Below are positions 18,918 to 27,559 of a stretch of 64,000 bases of DNA, in pieces. Below the pieces are notes generated by a model. It did no database searches and was not told the origin of the DNA. It saw only the letters and a program-made list of their open reading frames with translations. The stretch lies in contig NZ_JANIOF010000002.1 of NCBI RefSeq assembly GCF_024733555.1, forward strand, positions 496,001 through 560,000. Reading direction: 5' to 3'. The translations under genes were made by a program, and so were the position numbers. The DNA comes from Paenibacillus sp. SC116 (GTDB lineage: Bacteria > Bacillota > Bacilli > Paenibacillales > Paenibacillaceae). Position 1 is the stretch's first letter. Each line of letters begins with the position of its first letter.

Positions 18918-20034
18918 ATGATCGATCCAAATGTCCGTCATCAACTGCGAGATATCGCATCCAAGCTCACGAATCTTAGGGGGTCTCTTTGACCTAGACC
19001 TTAAGTTAGAGCAGGTAGCGAACTTTGAAGAAAAAATGGCCGCACCTGACTTTTGGGATGATAACGAACGTGCGCAAGGTTTAATTGCTGAGCTTAACGG
19101 TGTTAAAGGTAGCGTTGACCAGTATCAGGCCTTGTCTCAAGAACATGAAGACGTAGCCATGATGTTGGAGTTGGCTGAGGAAGAACAGGATCAATCGCTT
19201 GCGACTGAACTGGAGTCCACAGTAAAGCAACTGTTGGATAAGGTAGAAAGCTTTGAGTTGCAATTGTTATTGAGTGAGCCTTATGATAAATTCAATGCAA
19301 TTCTAGAGTTGCATCCAGGAGCGGGCGGTACAGAGTCTCAAGATTGGGGACAAATGCTGCTGCGGATGTACACGAGATGGGCAGAGAAACGTGGCTTTAA
19401 GGTAGAAGTTGTAGATTACCTACCTGGTGACGAAGCGGGTATTAAAAGTGTCACGCTTCTAATTAAAGGTTTTAATGCTTACGGATATTTGAAAGCGGAG
19501 AAGGGTGTTCATCGACTTGTTCGTATATCCCCATTCGATTCCTCTGGACGTCGACATACATCGTTCGTATCCTGTGACGTTGTGCCTGAGATTACGGATG
19601 ATACAACAGTAGAAATTCGTACGGAAGATCTGAAGGTCGACACGTACCGTGCAAGTGGTGCGGGTGGACAGCACATCAATACAACGGATTCCGCGGTACG
19701 GATTACACATATCCCTACAGGTGTCGTTGTTACGTGTCAGACAGAACGTTCACAGATCAAGAACCGTGAACGCGCAATGACGCATCTTCGCTCCAAGCTC
19801 GTTGAACGGAAGATCGAAGAGCAGCGGAAACATCTGGCGGAAATACGCGGAGAGCAAATGGAGATTGGCTGGGGCAGCCAAATCCGTTCTTACGTATTCC
19901 ACCCTTATAGCATGGTCAAAGACCACCGCACATCAGCGGAATCTGGCAATGTCGGCGCCGTCATGGATGGTGACCTCGACATGTTCATTGAAGCCTATTT
20001 GCGCACTAGAATCGTCTCTTCTTCGGAGAGCTAA
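18918..20034 (+). CDS. prfB: Peptide chain release factor 2, programmed +1 frameshift
   Basis: RF2, about 371 residues, made from two frames: 18918-18989 joined to 18991-20034. The first frame gives [11 protein letters not shown]...NLRGSL and then meets an in-frame TGA at 18990. The classical autoregulatory site is present: an internal Shine-Dalgarno AGGGGG (18978-18983), then CTT TGA C, so slow termination by scarce RF2 lets the ribosome slip +1 and continue with DLDLKLEQV. The main part has the SPF tripeptide for UGA/UAA recognition ([11 protein letters not shown]) and the GAGGQH peptidyl-hydrolysis motif. ATG 18918 lies 8 nt after GAGGTG (an in-frame ATG at 18915 is also possible). A single-frame call beginning at 18931 would be wrong at the N-terminus. 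Confidence 0.97.
18978..18993 (+). promoter_or_regulatory. RF2 programmed frameshift site
   Basis: Internal Shine-Dalgarno AGGGGG, three-nucleotide spacer, then slippery CTT-TGA-C. The layout is that of bacterial prfB genes. Confidence 0.95.
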
Positions 20035-20049
20035 TAGTACTTTAAAATG

Positions 20050-20083
20050 AACCTGCGCCGACATTGTCGGGGCAGGTTTTTTT
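20050..20083 (+). terminator. Intrinsic terminator of prfB
   Basis: A 13-bp stem with one G-G mismatch (AACCTGC...CCGAC / GTCGG...GCAGGTT) and an ATT loop is followed by about seven T residues. Confidence 0.9.
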
Positions 20084-20352
20084 GTGTGCTTGAACGCACT
20101 ACCTTAACAAAGAATGCTTGCCGTATAGATGCACATACTACATTTGCAGCGTGAATGTATCGTCACATTTTGAAGTATGAAAAGATAGAGTGAAGATTTG
20201 CGAAGTAGTGTCATCCGATACTCTTATGAGTCAATCCATGGGGCGGGCGAGGCAATGATTTTGATACACAAATAGATAGAGATTGCAAAAGTAAGGTAAG
20301 GTCTGTATGGAGAAAAGTAGGCAGGTTCATAAAAAGGAGAGAATTTATACTT

Positions 20353-21246
20353 ATGTCATCTTGGTCATTAAAGCGTGAACGACGAGGAGCGCCGTTATTT
20401 CCCGTCAATCATCCCATTCGTATTGTGTTAGACTACGCATTAATCTTGCTCGGCGCCTTGATTATGGGTGTTACGTTCAATATGTTTCAGCTGCCTAATA
20501 AAATTGCTTCTGGCGGCATTTCTGGATTATCAATTGTATTGGAAGAAGTATTTGGATGGGTGCCAGCAATAACGCAGTATGCGTTTAACATCCCGCTCTT
20601 TATTTTAGGTGTCATGTTGTTAGGCAAGCAGTTTGGTATACGGACGTTGGTCGGTTCAATCGCTATGCCATCATTCATTTTCTTAACCTCTGATTTGTCC
20701 GCTGCAACATATAATCCATTGTTGGCTTCTATTTTTGGCGGTATCGGAATTGGCCTTGGTCTTGGTCTTGTATTCCATGGTCGTGGCTCTTCAGGTGGGA
20801 ATGCAATTACGGCTCAGCTTATTCATACCTATCTAGGCATTAGCAGGCCGCTCGCAATTGCGATGTGTGATGGAATCGTCATTATTTTGGCGGGAGTATT
20901 ATTATCGTTTGAGGATGCGATGTACGCTCTTATTGGCCTATTCGTGATGAGTAAGACGCTTGATGTTGTGCAAGTCGGTTTCAGTTATACGAAGGTGGCA
21001 TTCATTATTACGGATAAGACAGACGAGATGAGTACTGCGATCTTGAAGGACTTAAACCGTGGTTTGACGAAGCTGCAGGGTGAAGGTGGCTACACTGGCG
21101 AAGGACGGATCGTGCTTATGGTAGTAGTTGGCCAAACGGAAGTCATTAAACTGAAGCAGCTCGTGCAAAGCGTAGATTCTAATGCATTTGTGATTATTAG
21201 CGATACGAATGAAGTGTTGGGCGAGGGCTTTAAAATTCCGACATAA
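20353..21246 (+). CDS. YitT/YvjA family membrane protein
   Basis: A 297-residue integral membrane protein. About five to six hydrophobic segments fill residues ~25-210 (for example IRIVLDYALILLGALIMGV), with the conserved PNKIASGGISGLS loop and the FHGRGSSGGNAI segment of the YitT family. Residues ~215-297 are the soluble DUF2179 domain (FIITDKTDEMSTAIL, LMVVVGQTEVIKLK). Function in the family is unknown; a transport role has been suggested. YvjA of B. subtilis lies in the same secA-prfB-ftsEX neighbourhood, so this is probably its orthologue. The ATG at 20353 follows AAAAGGAGAG, with a longish 11-nt spacer. Confidence 0.88.
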   Translation: MSSWSLKRERRGAPLFPVNHPIRIVLDYALILLGALIMGVTFNMFQLPNKIASGGISGLSIVLEEVFGWVPAITQYAFNIPLFILGVMLLGKQFGIRTLVGSIAMPSFIFLTSDLSAATYNPLLASIFGGIGIGLGLGLVFHGRGSSGGNAITAQLIHTYLGISRPLAIAMCDGIVIILAGVLLSFEDAMYALIGLFVMSKTLDVVQVGFSYTKVAFIITDKTDEMSTAILKDLNRGLTKLQGEGGYTGEGRIVLMVVVGQTEVIKLKQLVQSVDSNAFVIISDTNEVLGEGFKIPT

Positions 21247-21310
21247 GAATTATACGAAAGTGGCATTTTACCATACTGAAGATGGTGGAATACGAAATAT
21301 GCAATAAATG

Positions 21311-21337
21311 AAGGGCCGTGCATACGGTCCTTTTTTT
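21311..21337 (+). terminator. Intrinsic terminator of the YitT-family gene
   Basis: A 10-bp stem AAGGGCCGT / ACGGTCCTT (one wobble) with a GCAT loop is followed by seven T residues. Confidence 0.88.
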
Positions 21338-21648
21338 AGTATCTATTTTTCGGAAATTGACGATTAGACAGCAGTTATTGGTTGTCCCTATACTAACGGC
21401 ATTAAGGAATAATGGTTATTGGTTTCCCTCCCTAATATATCTTCAATCTTCTCATTCGTTCACTTATCTCAAATGAGCGTTTTACATCTCAATTCTTATG
21501 CGTTATTCATGCATGAATGAATAATGTCTATTCGTACATAAAATTTTAAAAGGAACTAAAAATGTTGAAAAGCATTGATGTGCAAGGATTTTATTCGCTT
21601 TTTATTTGCTCCTTTTGTTTGTTTATTTAAAGTGGAGCAAAAAAGTTA
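21338..21648. other. AT-rich intergenic region upstream of the arg promoter
   Basis: No gene is seen. It holds a near-perfect direct repeat of GTTATTGGTT-TCCCT (21374-21389 and 21415-21429, 41 bp apart), the perfect palindrome ATTCATGCATGAAT in the region 21490-21510, and an inverted repeat TTTGCTCC/GGAGCAAA (21605-21612 and 21634-21641) just before the -35 element. Confidence 0.5.
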
Positions 21649-21714
21649 TTGTATCTATATAACATTGAAAGTATAATAATGCATAACTTCTTATCGGCTA
21701 TACATAAATAAACA
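21649..21714 (+). promoter_or_regulatory. arg operon promoter with ARG-box-like operator
   Basis: TTGTAT at 21649-21654, 17 nt, TATAAT at 21672-21677. The 14-mer AGTATAATAATGCA (21670-21683) matches the ArgR/AhrC operator TGAAT-WWWW-ATTCA at 11 of 14 positions and overlaps the -10. A weaker match, TACATAAATAAACA, lies at 21701-21714, 31 bp (three turns) downstream. The positions suit repression by an arginine-sensing ArgR/AhrC protein; binding is inferred. Confidence 0.55.
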
Positions 21715-21777
21715 GATACTTGATTGGAGCCAACGGGCGGTTGGATTCCGAAGTATCAGGTGGAGGGAGAGAGTTAG

Positions 21778-22845
21778 TTGCATACGACAGAGCAGAATCA
21801 AAAAAAGGTGAAAGTCGCAATTGTCGGTTCGACAGGGTATGGCGGTGTCGAGCTTATTCGCTTTTTAATCCATCACCCAGGGGTGGAAATTACATCTGTT
21901 ATCTCGGCGTCTAGCGCAGGAGAGTCTATTGCAGCGGGCTATCCTCATTTAAATCAAATTTTGATGAATACGTTGGATGGGGTTGATCCGGCTGGAATGA
22001 AGGCAAAGGCAGACGTTGTCTTCACAGCAACTCCTTCAGGTGTAAGTACGAAATTGGTGCCACAGTTGCTGGCGGTGGGTCTGAAGGTGATCGATCTGTC
22101 GGGAGACTTCCGATTGAAGAACGGCGAGCAATATGAGCATTGGTATAAACATGAGCCAGCACCCGCTGAATTGTTGCAATCTGCGGTATATGGACTGAGT
22201 GAGTGGTATGGAAACGATGTGGTAGGTTCGTCTTTCATTTCCAACCCTGGTTGTTTCCCTACTGCGACATTACTTGGGCTTGCACCGGCTCTTCAGGCAG
22301 GTTGGATCGATGCGGATTCGATCATTATTGATGCCAAGTCTGGTGTATCAGGTGCGGGTCGGGGAGTAAGCTTGACCTCACATTATGCGGAGATCAATGA
22401 AAACCTCAAGCCATACAAAGTAAATCGACATCAGCACATTCCTGAGATTGAACAAGTGCTGCAAGATGTACATGGTAAGCCAGTTACGGTTACATTCACA
22501 ACGCATTTGACGCCAATGACGCGTGGAATTATGTGCACGATGTATGCCAAGTTGAACGGTAGCTATACCGATCAAGACTTTGTGCAAATGTATAGTGAAC
22601 ATTATGCGGGTCGGCAATTCGTTCGTGTACGTCCTGAGGGTACTTGGCCAGCAACGAAAGAAGTATACGGCTCCAATTATTGCGATATTGGCTTCAGTGT
22701 AGATAAGCGTACGCAGAGAGTGACCATTATTAGCGTCATCGATAATGTGGTCAAAGGCGCTGCTGGGCAGGCTATTCAGAATTTGAACTTAATGATGGGC
22801 TGGGACGAGACAACAGGACTATCATATGTGCCTGTTTATCCGTAA
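21778..22845 (+). CDS. argC: N-acetyl-gamma-glutamyl-phosphate reductase
   Basis: A 355-residue NADPH-dependent enzyme, third step of arginine synthesis: it reduces N-acetylglutamyl phosphate to the semialdehyde. VAIVGSTGYGGVELIR is the nucleotide-binding loop, and the catalytic cysteine is Cys159 in SNPGCFPTA; GDFRLK and HRHQHIPEI are family segments. The start is TTG at 21778, ten bases after GGAGGG at 21762-21767; no ATG or GTG competes. It is the first gene of argC-J-B-D-F-G-H. Confidence 0.97.
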   Translation: MHTTEQNQKKVKVAIVGSTGYGGVELIRFLIHHPGVEITSVISASSAGESIAAGYPHLNQILMNTLDGVDPAGMKAKADVVFTATPSGVSTKLVPQLLAVGLKVIDLSGDFRLKNGEQYEHWYKHEPAPAELLQSAVYGLSEWYGNDVVGSSFISNPGCFPTATLLGLAPALQAGWIDADSIIIDAKSGVSGAGRGVSLTSHYAEINENLKPYKVNRHQHIPEIEQVLQDVHGKPVTVTFTTHLTPMTRGIMCTMYAKLNGSYTDQDFVQMYSEHYAGRQFVRVRPEGTWPATKEVYGSNYCDIGFSVDKRTQRVTIISVIDNVVKGAAGQAIQNLNLMMGWDETTGLSYVPVYP

Positions 22846-22902
22846 TCGATAGGTAGATACGGACCAGTACAGATTGGATATAGAGTAGGCGGAGGGATAG
22901 CC

Positions 22903-24186
22903 ATGACGAATAAGGCGATATCTGCATCAGCAACGGTTGCCAGTGCAGATCAGAGTGGAAGCGGGCAACAGCTATTTGCAGTTGTGGATGGCTCGATTAC
23001 ATGTCCGGCGGGATTCCGGGCAGCAGGTCTTCATTGTGGATTGAAAAAGACGAGCCGCAACGACATAGGCGCAATTGTATGCGGCGTTCCTGCAACGGCA
23101 GCAGCGGTTTACACGTTAAACGCATTTCAGGCGGCTCCGCTTCACGTGACTCGTGCAAGCTTAGCAGCGGCAGGCAAACTTAGCGCCGTCATCGTCAATA
23201 GCGGCAACGCGAACGCCTGCACAGGCGCGCAGGGTGAGGCGGACGCATACCGCATGCGCGATGCCTTTGCTGAGCAGCTTGGCGTGGCGGCGGATCAAGT
23301 GGCGGTAGCCTCGACAGGCGTCATCGGCGAGCCGCTGAAGATGGATTGCGTAGAGCGCGGCATTGCAGCGCTCCCAGCTGAGCTTAGCTCGGCGCGAGAC
23401 GGTGCCGAGCAATTTTGCCAAGCCATACTGACGACTGACCTCGTGAAGAAGGAAGTATGCGTAACGGTTCAGATCGACGGTCAGTTGGTGAAGATCGCAG
23501 GTGCAGCCAAAGGCTCGGGTATGATCCATCCGAACATGGCAACAATGCTTGGCTTCGTGACGACAGATGCGGCTGTATCGTCAGACGTATTGCATTCCCT
23601 CCTTAAGAAGACGACGGATGCCACGTATAACATGATTACCGTCGATGGAGATACAAGCACGAATGATATGCTGATCGTTATGGCAAGTGGCATGGCAGGC
23701 AATCAGCCGCTGCATGATCAGCATCCAGATTGGGCTTCATTTGAGGCAGCTTTCCGTTATGTGAATGAAGTGCTGGCTAAGGCAATTGCCCGCGATGGTG
23801 AAGGGGCAACGAAGTTAATCGAGGTGCGAGTCAACGGAGCGGCGCATGATCAAGCTGCTCGTGCTATCGCGAAGAGCGTGGTCGGCAGCAGTCTTGTAAA
23901 GTCAGCTGTATTTGGAGCTGATGCGAACTGGGGCCGTGTTATTGCAGCTGTCGGTTATTCAGGAGAAGCGGTAAATACAGAGACCGTTGATATTTTACTA
24001 GGACCAATTCCAGTACTCACGCAGTCTACTCCAGTTGTGTTTGACGAGGAAGAGGCGTTGGCATATTTGAAAGAGGATACGATCGTATTTACGATCGACC
24101 TCCATATGGGGCAAGGTAGTGCAACCGCATGGGGTTGTGATCTCACTTATGATTATGTCCGTATTAATGCGGCATATCGAACATAG
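22903..24186 (+). CDS. argJ: Bifunctional ornithine acetyltransferase / N-acetylglutamate synthase
   Basis: A 427-residue precursor. The family cleaves itself at an Ala-Thr bond to give alpha and beta chains; here that is HPNMATMLGF with Thr214 as the new N-terminal nucleophile. KGSGMIHPN precedes it, and GADANWGRVIAAVGY lies in the beta chain. It recycles the acetyl group from acetylornithine to glutamate, so no separate argA is needed. The N-terminus has an extra low-complexity stretch before FAVVDGSITCPAGF. The ATG at 22903 follows GGCGGAGGG. A stretch at about 23100-23450 is much richer in GC than the flanks (one 60-base line at 23221 is 65% GC). Confidence 0.97.
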   Translation: MTNKAISASATVASADQSGSGQQLFAVVDGSITCPAGFRAAGLHCGLKKTSRNDIGAIVCGVPATAAAVYTLNAFQAAPLHVTRASLAAAGKLSAVIVNSGNANACTGAQGEADAYRMRDAFAEQLGVAADQVAVASTGVIGEPLKMDCVERGIAALPAELSSARDGAEQFCQAILTTDLVKKEVCVTVQIDGQLVKIAGAAKGSGMIHPNMATMLGFVTTDAAVSSDVLHSLLKKTTDATYNMITVDGDTSTNDMLIVMASGMAGNQPLHDQHPDWASFEAAFRYVNEVLAKAIARDGEGATKLIEVRVNGAAHDQAARAIAKSVVGSSLVKSAVFGADANWGRVIAAVGYSGEAVNTETVDILLGPIPVLTQSTPVVFDEEEALAYLKEDTIVFTIDLHMGQGSATAWGCDLTYDYVRINAAYRT

Positions 24187-24200
24187 AGAGGAGAAGTCGT

Positions 24201-25022
24201 ATGGGACATTCAGCAAGGATGTTGAGGCGATTCGTAATGAAGTGCGGGGGCAGCACACTTGCTGACTTGCCTGACAGCTTCTATGAGCAATTGAAAGAGG
24301 TGCAGGAATCGGGAATGATGCCGATTATTGTACATGGCGGAGGGCCGGCCATTTCAGAGACGCTCAGTAAGCTCGGTATCGAGTCTGAATTCGTCAACGG
24401 ATTGCGAAAGACGAGTGAAGAAGTGCTTGACGTGGTAGAGATGGTGCTCGCAGGCAGCATGAACAAGCAAATCGTACGTCGGCTGAACCGGCTAGGTGCA
24501 AGCTCCATCGGGCTATCAGGCACAGATGGTCGTTTAATCGAGGCACAGCCTGTCTCGGACGCGGCTGAGATTGGTTTTGTTGGTGATGTGGTTGGTGTGA
24601 AAGCAGAAATCATTAACGGCATTATCGAAATGGGGTATATGCCAGTCATTGCCCCCATCGGAATCGATGCGGCAGGCCAGCGTTATAACATTAATGCGGA
24701 CACGGCAGCAGGGGCGGTAGCAGCTCATTTAGGTGTGCAGCAGTTGCTTGTTATTACGGATGTCCCCGGCATTATGCGAGTCGTCGATGGAGAGAAGCAA
24801 GTGCTCCCTGTCGTCACGACAGATGAGATCGAAGCTATGATTGCTAGCGGTGAAATTTATGGAGGGATGATCCCGAAGGTGCGTGCTGCTATGAAGTGTA
24901 TGGAGGGCGGCGTAGCAGAGGTAATTATCGCACATGGTACGGAGCCGAATGTGATTCGAAAGTTAGCGGCAGGAAAAGCGATCGGTACAAGAATCGTACG
25001 GGAAGCTGTTTCGATCGTATAG
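24201..25022 (+). CDS. argB: Acetylglutamate kinase
   Basis: A 273-residue amino acid kinase phosphorylating N-acetylglutamate, the second step of the pathway and usual target of arginine feedback. FVMKCGGSTL near residue 11 is the phosphate loop (KCGG rather than KLGG, also found in B. subtilis ArgB). IIVHGGGPAIS is the second glycine-rich loop, and YNINADTAAGAVA the acetylglutamate/nucleotide site. It starts 14 nt after argJ with GAGAGGAGAAG upstream, so it is translationally close-coupled. Confidence 0.96.
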   Translation: MGHSARMLRRFVMKCGGSTLADLPDSFYEQLKEVQESGMMPIIVHGGGPAISETLSKLGIESEFVNGLRKTSEEVLDVVEMVLAGSMNKQIVRRLNRLGASSIGLSGTDGRLIEAQPVSDAAEIGFVGDVVGVKAEIINGIIEMGYMPVIAPIGIDAAGQRYNINADTAAGAVAAHLGVQQLLVITDVPGIMRVVDGEKQVLPVVTTDEIEAMIASGEIYGGMIPKVRAAMKCMEGGVAEVIIAHGTEPNVIRKLAAGKAIGTRIVREAVSIV

Positions 25023-25133
25023 ATTTCTGGACAATGGCGCATGAGTGAAGAGGGCTCAATAGTGAGTCTGATCTAAATAATAGATTCGATAGATTGTATA
25101 GATTTCGTAGTTTCAATTAGGGAGGGATAGTCG

Positions 25134-26339
25134 ATGAGCAATACTACGATGGGTGCAGCTGATAACAGTTCCTTGTTTCCCACTTATAACCGTTACCCGA
25201 TCACGCTGGTAAAAGGGGAAGGCAGCAGACTGTGGGATGAGAATGGGCGCGAATATTTGGACTTCATGAGCGGGCTTGCTGTAACGAACCTTGGCCATGT
25301 GCCTGAACAGGTCAAAGCACGTCTGACCGAACAGTTGGATTCATTGTGGCATGTATCGAATTTGTTTCATATTCCACAGCAGGAACAAGCAGCGAAGCTG
25401 CTGACAGAGAACAGCTGTGCAGATGCTGTGTTCTTCTGCAATAGTGGTGCTGAGGCGAATGAGGCGGCAATCAAACTTGCTCGTCGCTATCACCAAAAAA
25501 TTGCGAATACAGGACGCTATGAAGTGATTACGTTTGAGCAGTCATTCCATGGACGGACATTGGCAACGCTGACAGCGACAGGTCAGGATAAGGTGAAGGA
25601 TGGCTTCTCACCATTGCCTGATGGATTCCGCCATGCACCTTATAACGATATTCAGGCGCTCGAAGCAGCGATTACGGATAAAACTTGTGCCATCATGCTG
25701 GAGATTGTGCAAGCAGAAGGTGGAGTTATACCGATTACTGCTGAATTTGCAGAAGCCGTAGCTAATCTCTGTGTTGTACATGGCTTGCTGTTGATAATAG
25801 ACGAAGTGCAGACGGGTGTTGGTCGTACAGGACGTTGGTTTGCACATGAGCATTTTGGGCTGAAGCCAGATATTTTCACAGTAGCTAAAGGCTTGGGCAG
25901 CGGGTTCCCAGTTGGGGCGATGTTGGCGAAACAATATTTGCGCGATGCATTTGGTCCTGGTACTCACGGTACGACGTTTGGTGGAACACCAATTGCAATG
26001 GCAGCCGTTATTGGTACATTAGAAACCCATATCGAAGAGCGTATTCCTGAGCGAGTCGCAGAGATTAGCAGTTATCTGCTGGCTCAGCTTCATCAGAAGT
26101 TGGGTGCGAATCCAAAGGTGAAAGCTATCCGGGGAATGGGGCTTATCGTCGGAATTGAATATGAAGATGCGGCAGGAGAATTGATCGCTCAGATGCATCA
26201 AGAAGGCTTGCTAGTGGTATCTGCGGGTCCTAATGTTATCCGACTTCTACCAAGTTTACGTGTAACGAAAGAAGAAATCGATGCAGCTGTAACGATTATA
26301 GAGCGTGTATTGACTGAGCAGACAGCTCAAGTCGGTTAA
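25134..26339 (+). CDS. argD: Acetylornithine aminotransferase
   Basis: A 401-residue class III PLP-dependent aminotransferase converting N-acetylglutamate semialdehyde to N-acetylornithine. FCNSGAEANEAAIKLAR binds the cofactor phosphate, IIDEVQTGVGRTG holds the PLP-contacting Asp, and the Schiff-base lysine is in TVAKGLGSGFPVGA. GTTFGGTPIAMAA completes the active site. The ATG at 25134 follows AGGGAGGG. A gap of 111 nt from argB shows no terminator. Confidence 0.96.
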   Translation: MSNTTMGAADNSSLFPTYNRYPITLVKGEGSRLWDENGREYLDFMSGLAVTNLGHVPEQVKARLTEQLDSLWHVSNLFHIPQQEQAAKLLTENSCADAVFFCNSGAEANEAAIKLARRYHQKIANTGRYEVITFEQSFHGRTLATLTATGQDKVKDGFSPLPDGFRHAPYNDIQALEAAITDKTCAIMLEIVQAEGGVIPITAEFAEAVANLCVVHGLLLIIDEVQTGVGRTGRWFAHEHFGLKPDIFTVAKGLGSGFPVGAMLAKQYLRDAFGPGTHGTTFGGTPIAMAAVIGTLETHIEERIPERVAEISSYLLAQLHQKLGANPKVKAIRGMGLIVGIEYEDAAGELIAQMHQEGLLVVSAGPNVIRLLPSLRVTKEEIDAAVTIIERVLTEQTAQVG

Positions 26340-26462
26340 ATAAATATAAACCGTGCAGCTCAGCTGTGAAATATGGATAGATGACTCAGCCTCAGCCAGT
26401 TGGTTATGCCAGCTACAGAGATGGAGTCACAGAATTTGTTTGGATTGGAGGCAATAAACCCT

Positions 26463-27410
26463 ATGACATCGACTCTTTTGGACTTAAAAGGGCGTGATTT
26501 CGTCGCTCTTGCAGATTATACACAAGAAGAAATATATGCCTTGATACATGATGCAATCGAACTGAAGCGGCTGCAAAAGGCGGGTACACCGTCCCAGCCT
26601 CTTAAAGGAAAATCGCTTGCGATGATATTCGAGAAGTCTTCCACACGTACACGGGTCTCCTTTGAAGTGGGGATGTACCAGTTAGGTGGAACATCACTAT
26701 TTTTGAGTAAAAATGATATTCAAATTGGTCGTGGTGAAACAATCTCTGATACGGCGCAGACACTGTCCCGTTATGTGGATGGCATTATGATTCGTACATT
26801 TGCGCACAGCACAGTCATCGATTTGGCTCGCAGCGCGACCGTTCCCGTTATCAACGGACTGTCCGATCTGAATCATCCATGTCAGGCATTGGCTGACTAT
26901 ATGACGGCTTATGAGAAAAAAGGCAAATTAGAAGGACTAAAGATTGCTTATATCGGTGATGGCAACAATATGGCACATTCACTCATGATGGGCGCCGCTA
27001 AGCTGGGAATGCATATCGCAGTAGCGACACCAGAGGGGTATGGACCGGATGCGGATGTCATTAAGCAGTCCAAAGAACAAGCCGAACTTTATGGTGCAGC
27101 GATAACGTTGACGGGCGATCCGCAGGAAGCGGCAGCGGACGCAGATTTTATTTATACCGATGTATGGGCGAGCATGGGCTTTGAATCCGAGCAGCAGGAG
27201 AGAGAGCGGGCGTTTAAGAACTTCCAGGTGAACGAATCGCTTGTGAAATATGCCAAGTCAGACTACCTGTTCATGCATTGCTTGCCAGCTCATCGCGGAG
27301 AAGAAGTGAGTGAGGGCGTCATTGATGGGTCACATTCCGTCGTATTTGATGAAGCGGAAAATCGACTGCATGCACAAAAAGCGATTATGGCTGCTATTAT
27401 GCGTGACTAG
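26463..27410 (+). CDS. argF: Ornithine carbamoyltransferase
   Basis: A 315-residue enzyme making citrulline from ornithine and carbamoyl phosphate. FEKSSTRTRVSFE is the carbamoyl-phosphate loop (STRT), NGLSDLNHPCQALAD carries the HPCQ motif, and FMHCLPAHRGEEV the ornithine-binding HCLP motif. The frame is open to TTG 26400, but ATG 26463 has GGAGG (26447-26451) upstream and gives the normal family length. In B. subtilis carAB lies between argD and argF; here it is absent. Confidence 0.96.
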   Translation: MTSTLLDLKGRDFVALADYTQEEIYALIHDAIELKRLQKAGTPSQPLKGKSLAMIFEKSSTRTRVSFEVGMYQLGGTSLFLSKNDIQIGRGETISDTAQTLSRYVDGIMIRTFAHSTVIDLARSATVPVINGLSDLNHPCQALADYMTAYEKKGKLEGLKIAYIGDGNNMAHSLMMGAAKLGMHIAVATPEGYGPDADVIKQSKEQAELYGAAITLTGDPQEAAADADFIYTDVWASMGFESEQQERERAFKNFQVNESLVKYAKSDYLFMHCLPAHRGEEVSEGVIDGSHSVVFDEAENRLHAQKAIMAAIMRD

Positions 27411-27559
27411 TATTTTCACAATGTAATGTATATGGATAATAACTATGTTGCAACCGAAGCTGCTCGCTCCTTGTAGCGCAACCAGTGAAATTGCAATTGA
27501 TCGTAAATAGTATCAAAAATGAACTAGCAGATAGCAGATGTTTGAGAGGAGCGGGAACG

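Noticed and set aside
21649-21777. A T-box or other riboswitch leader before argC
   Set aside because: No T-box core sequence (AGGGTGGNACCGCG-like) and no terminator-antiterminator pair; the leader is only ~95 nt long.
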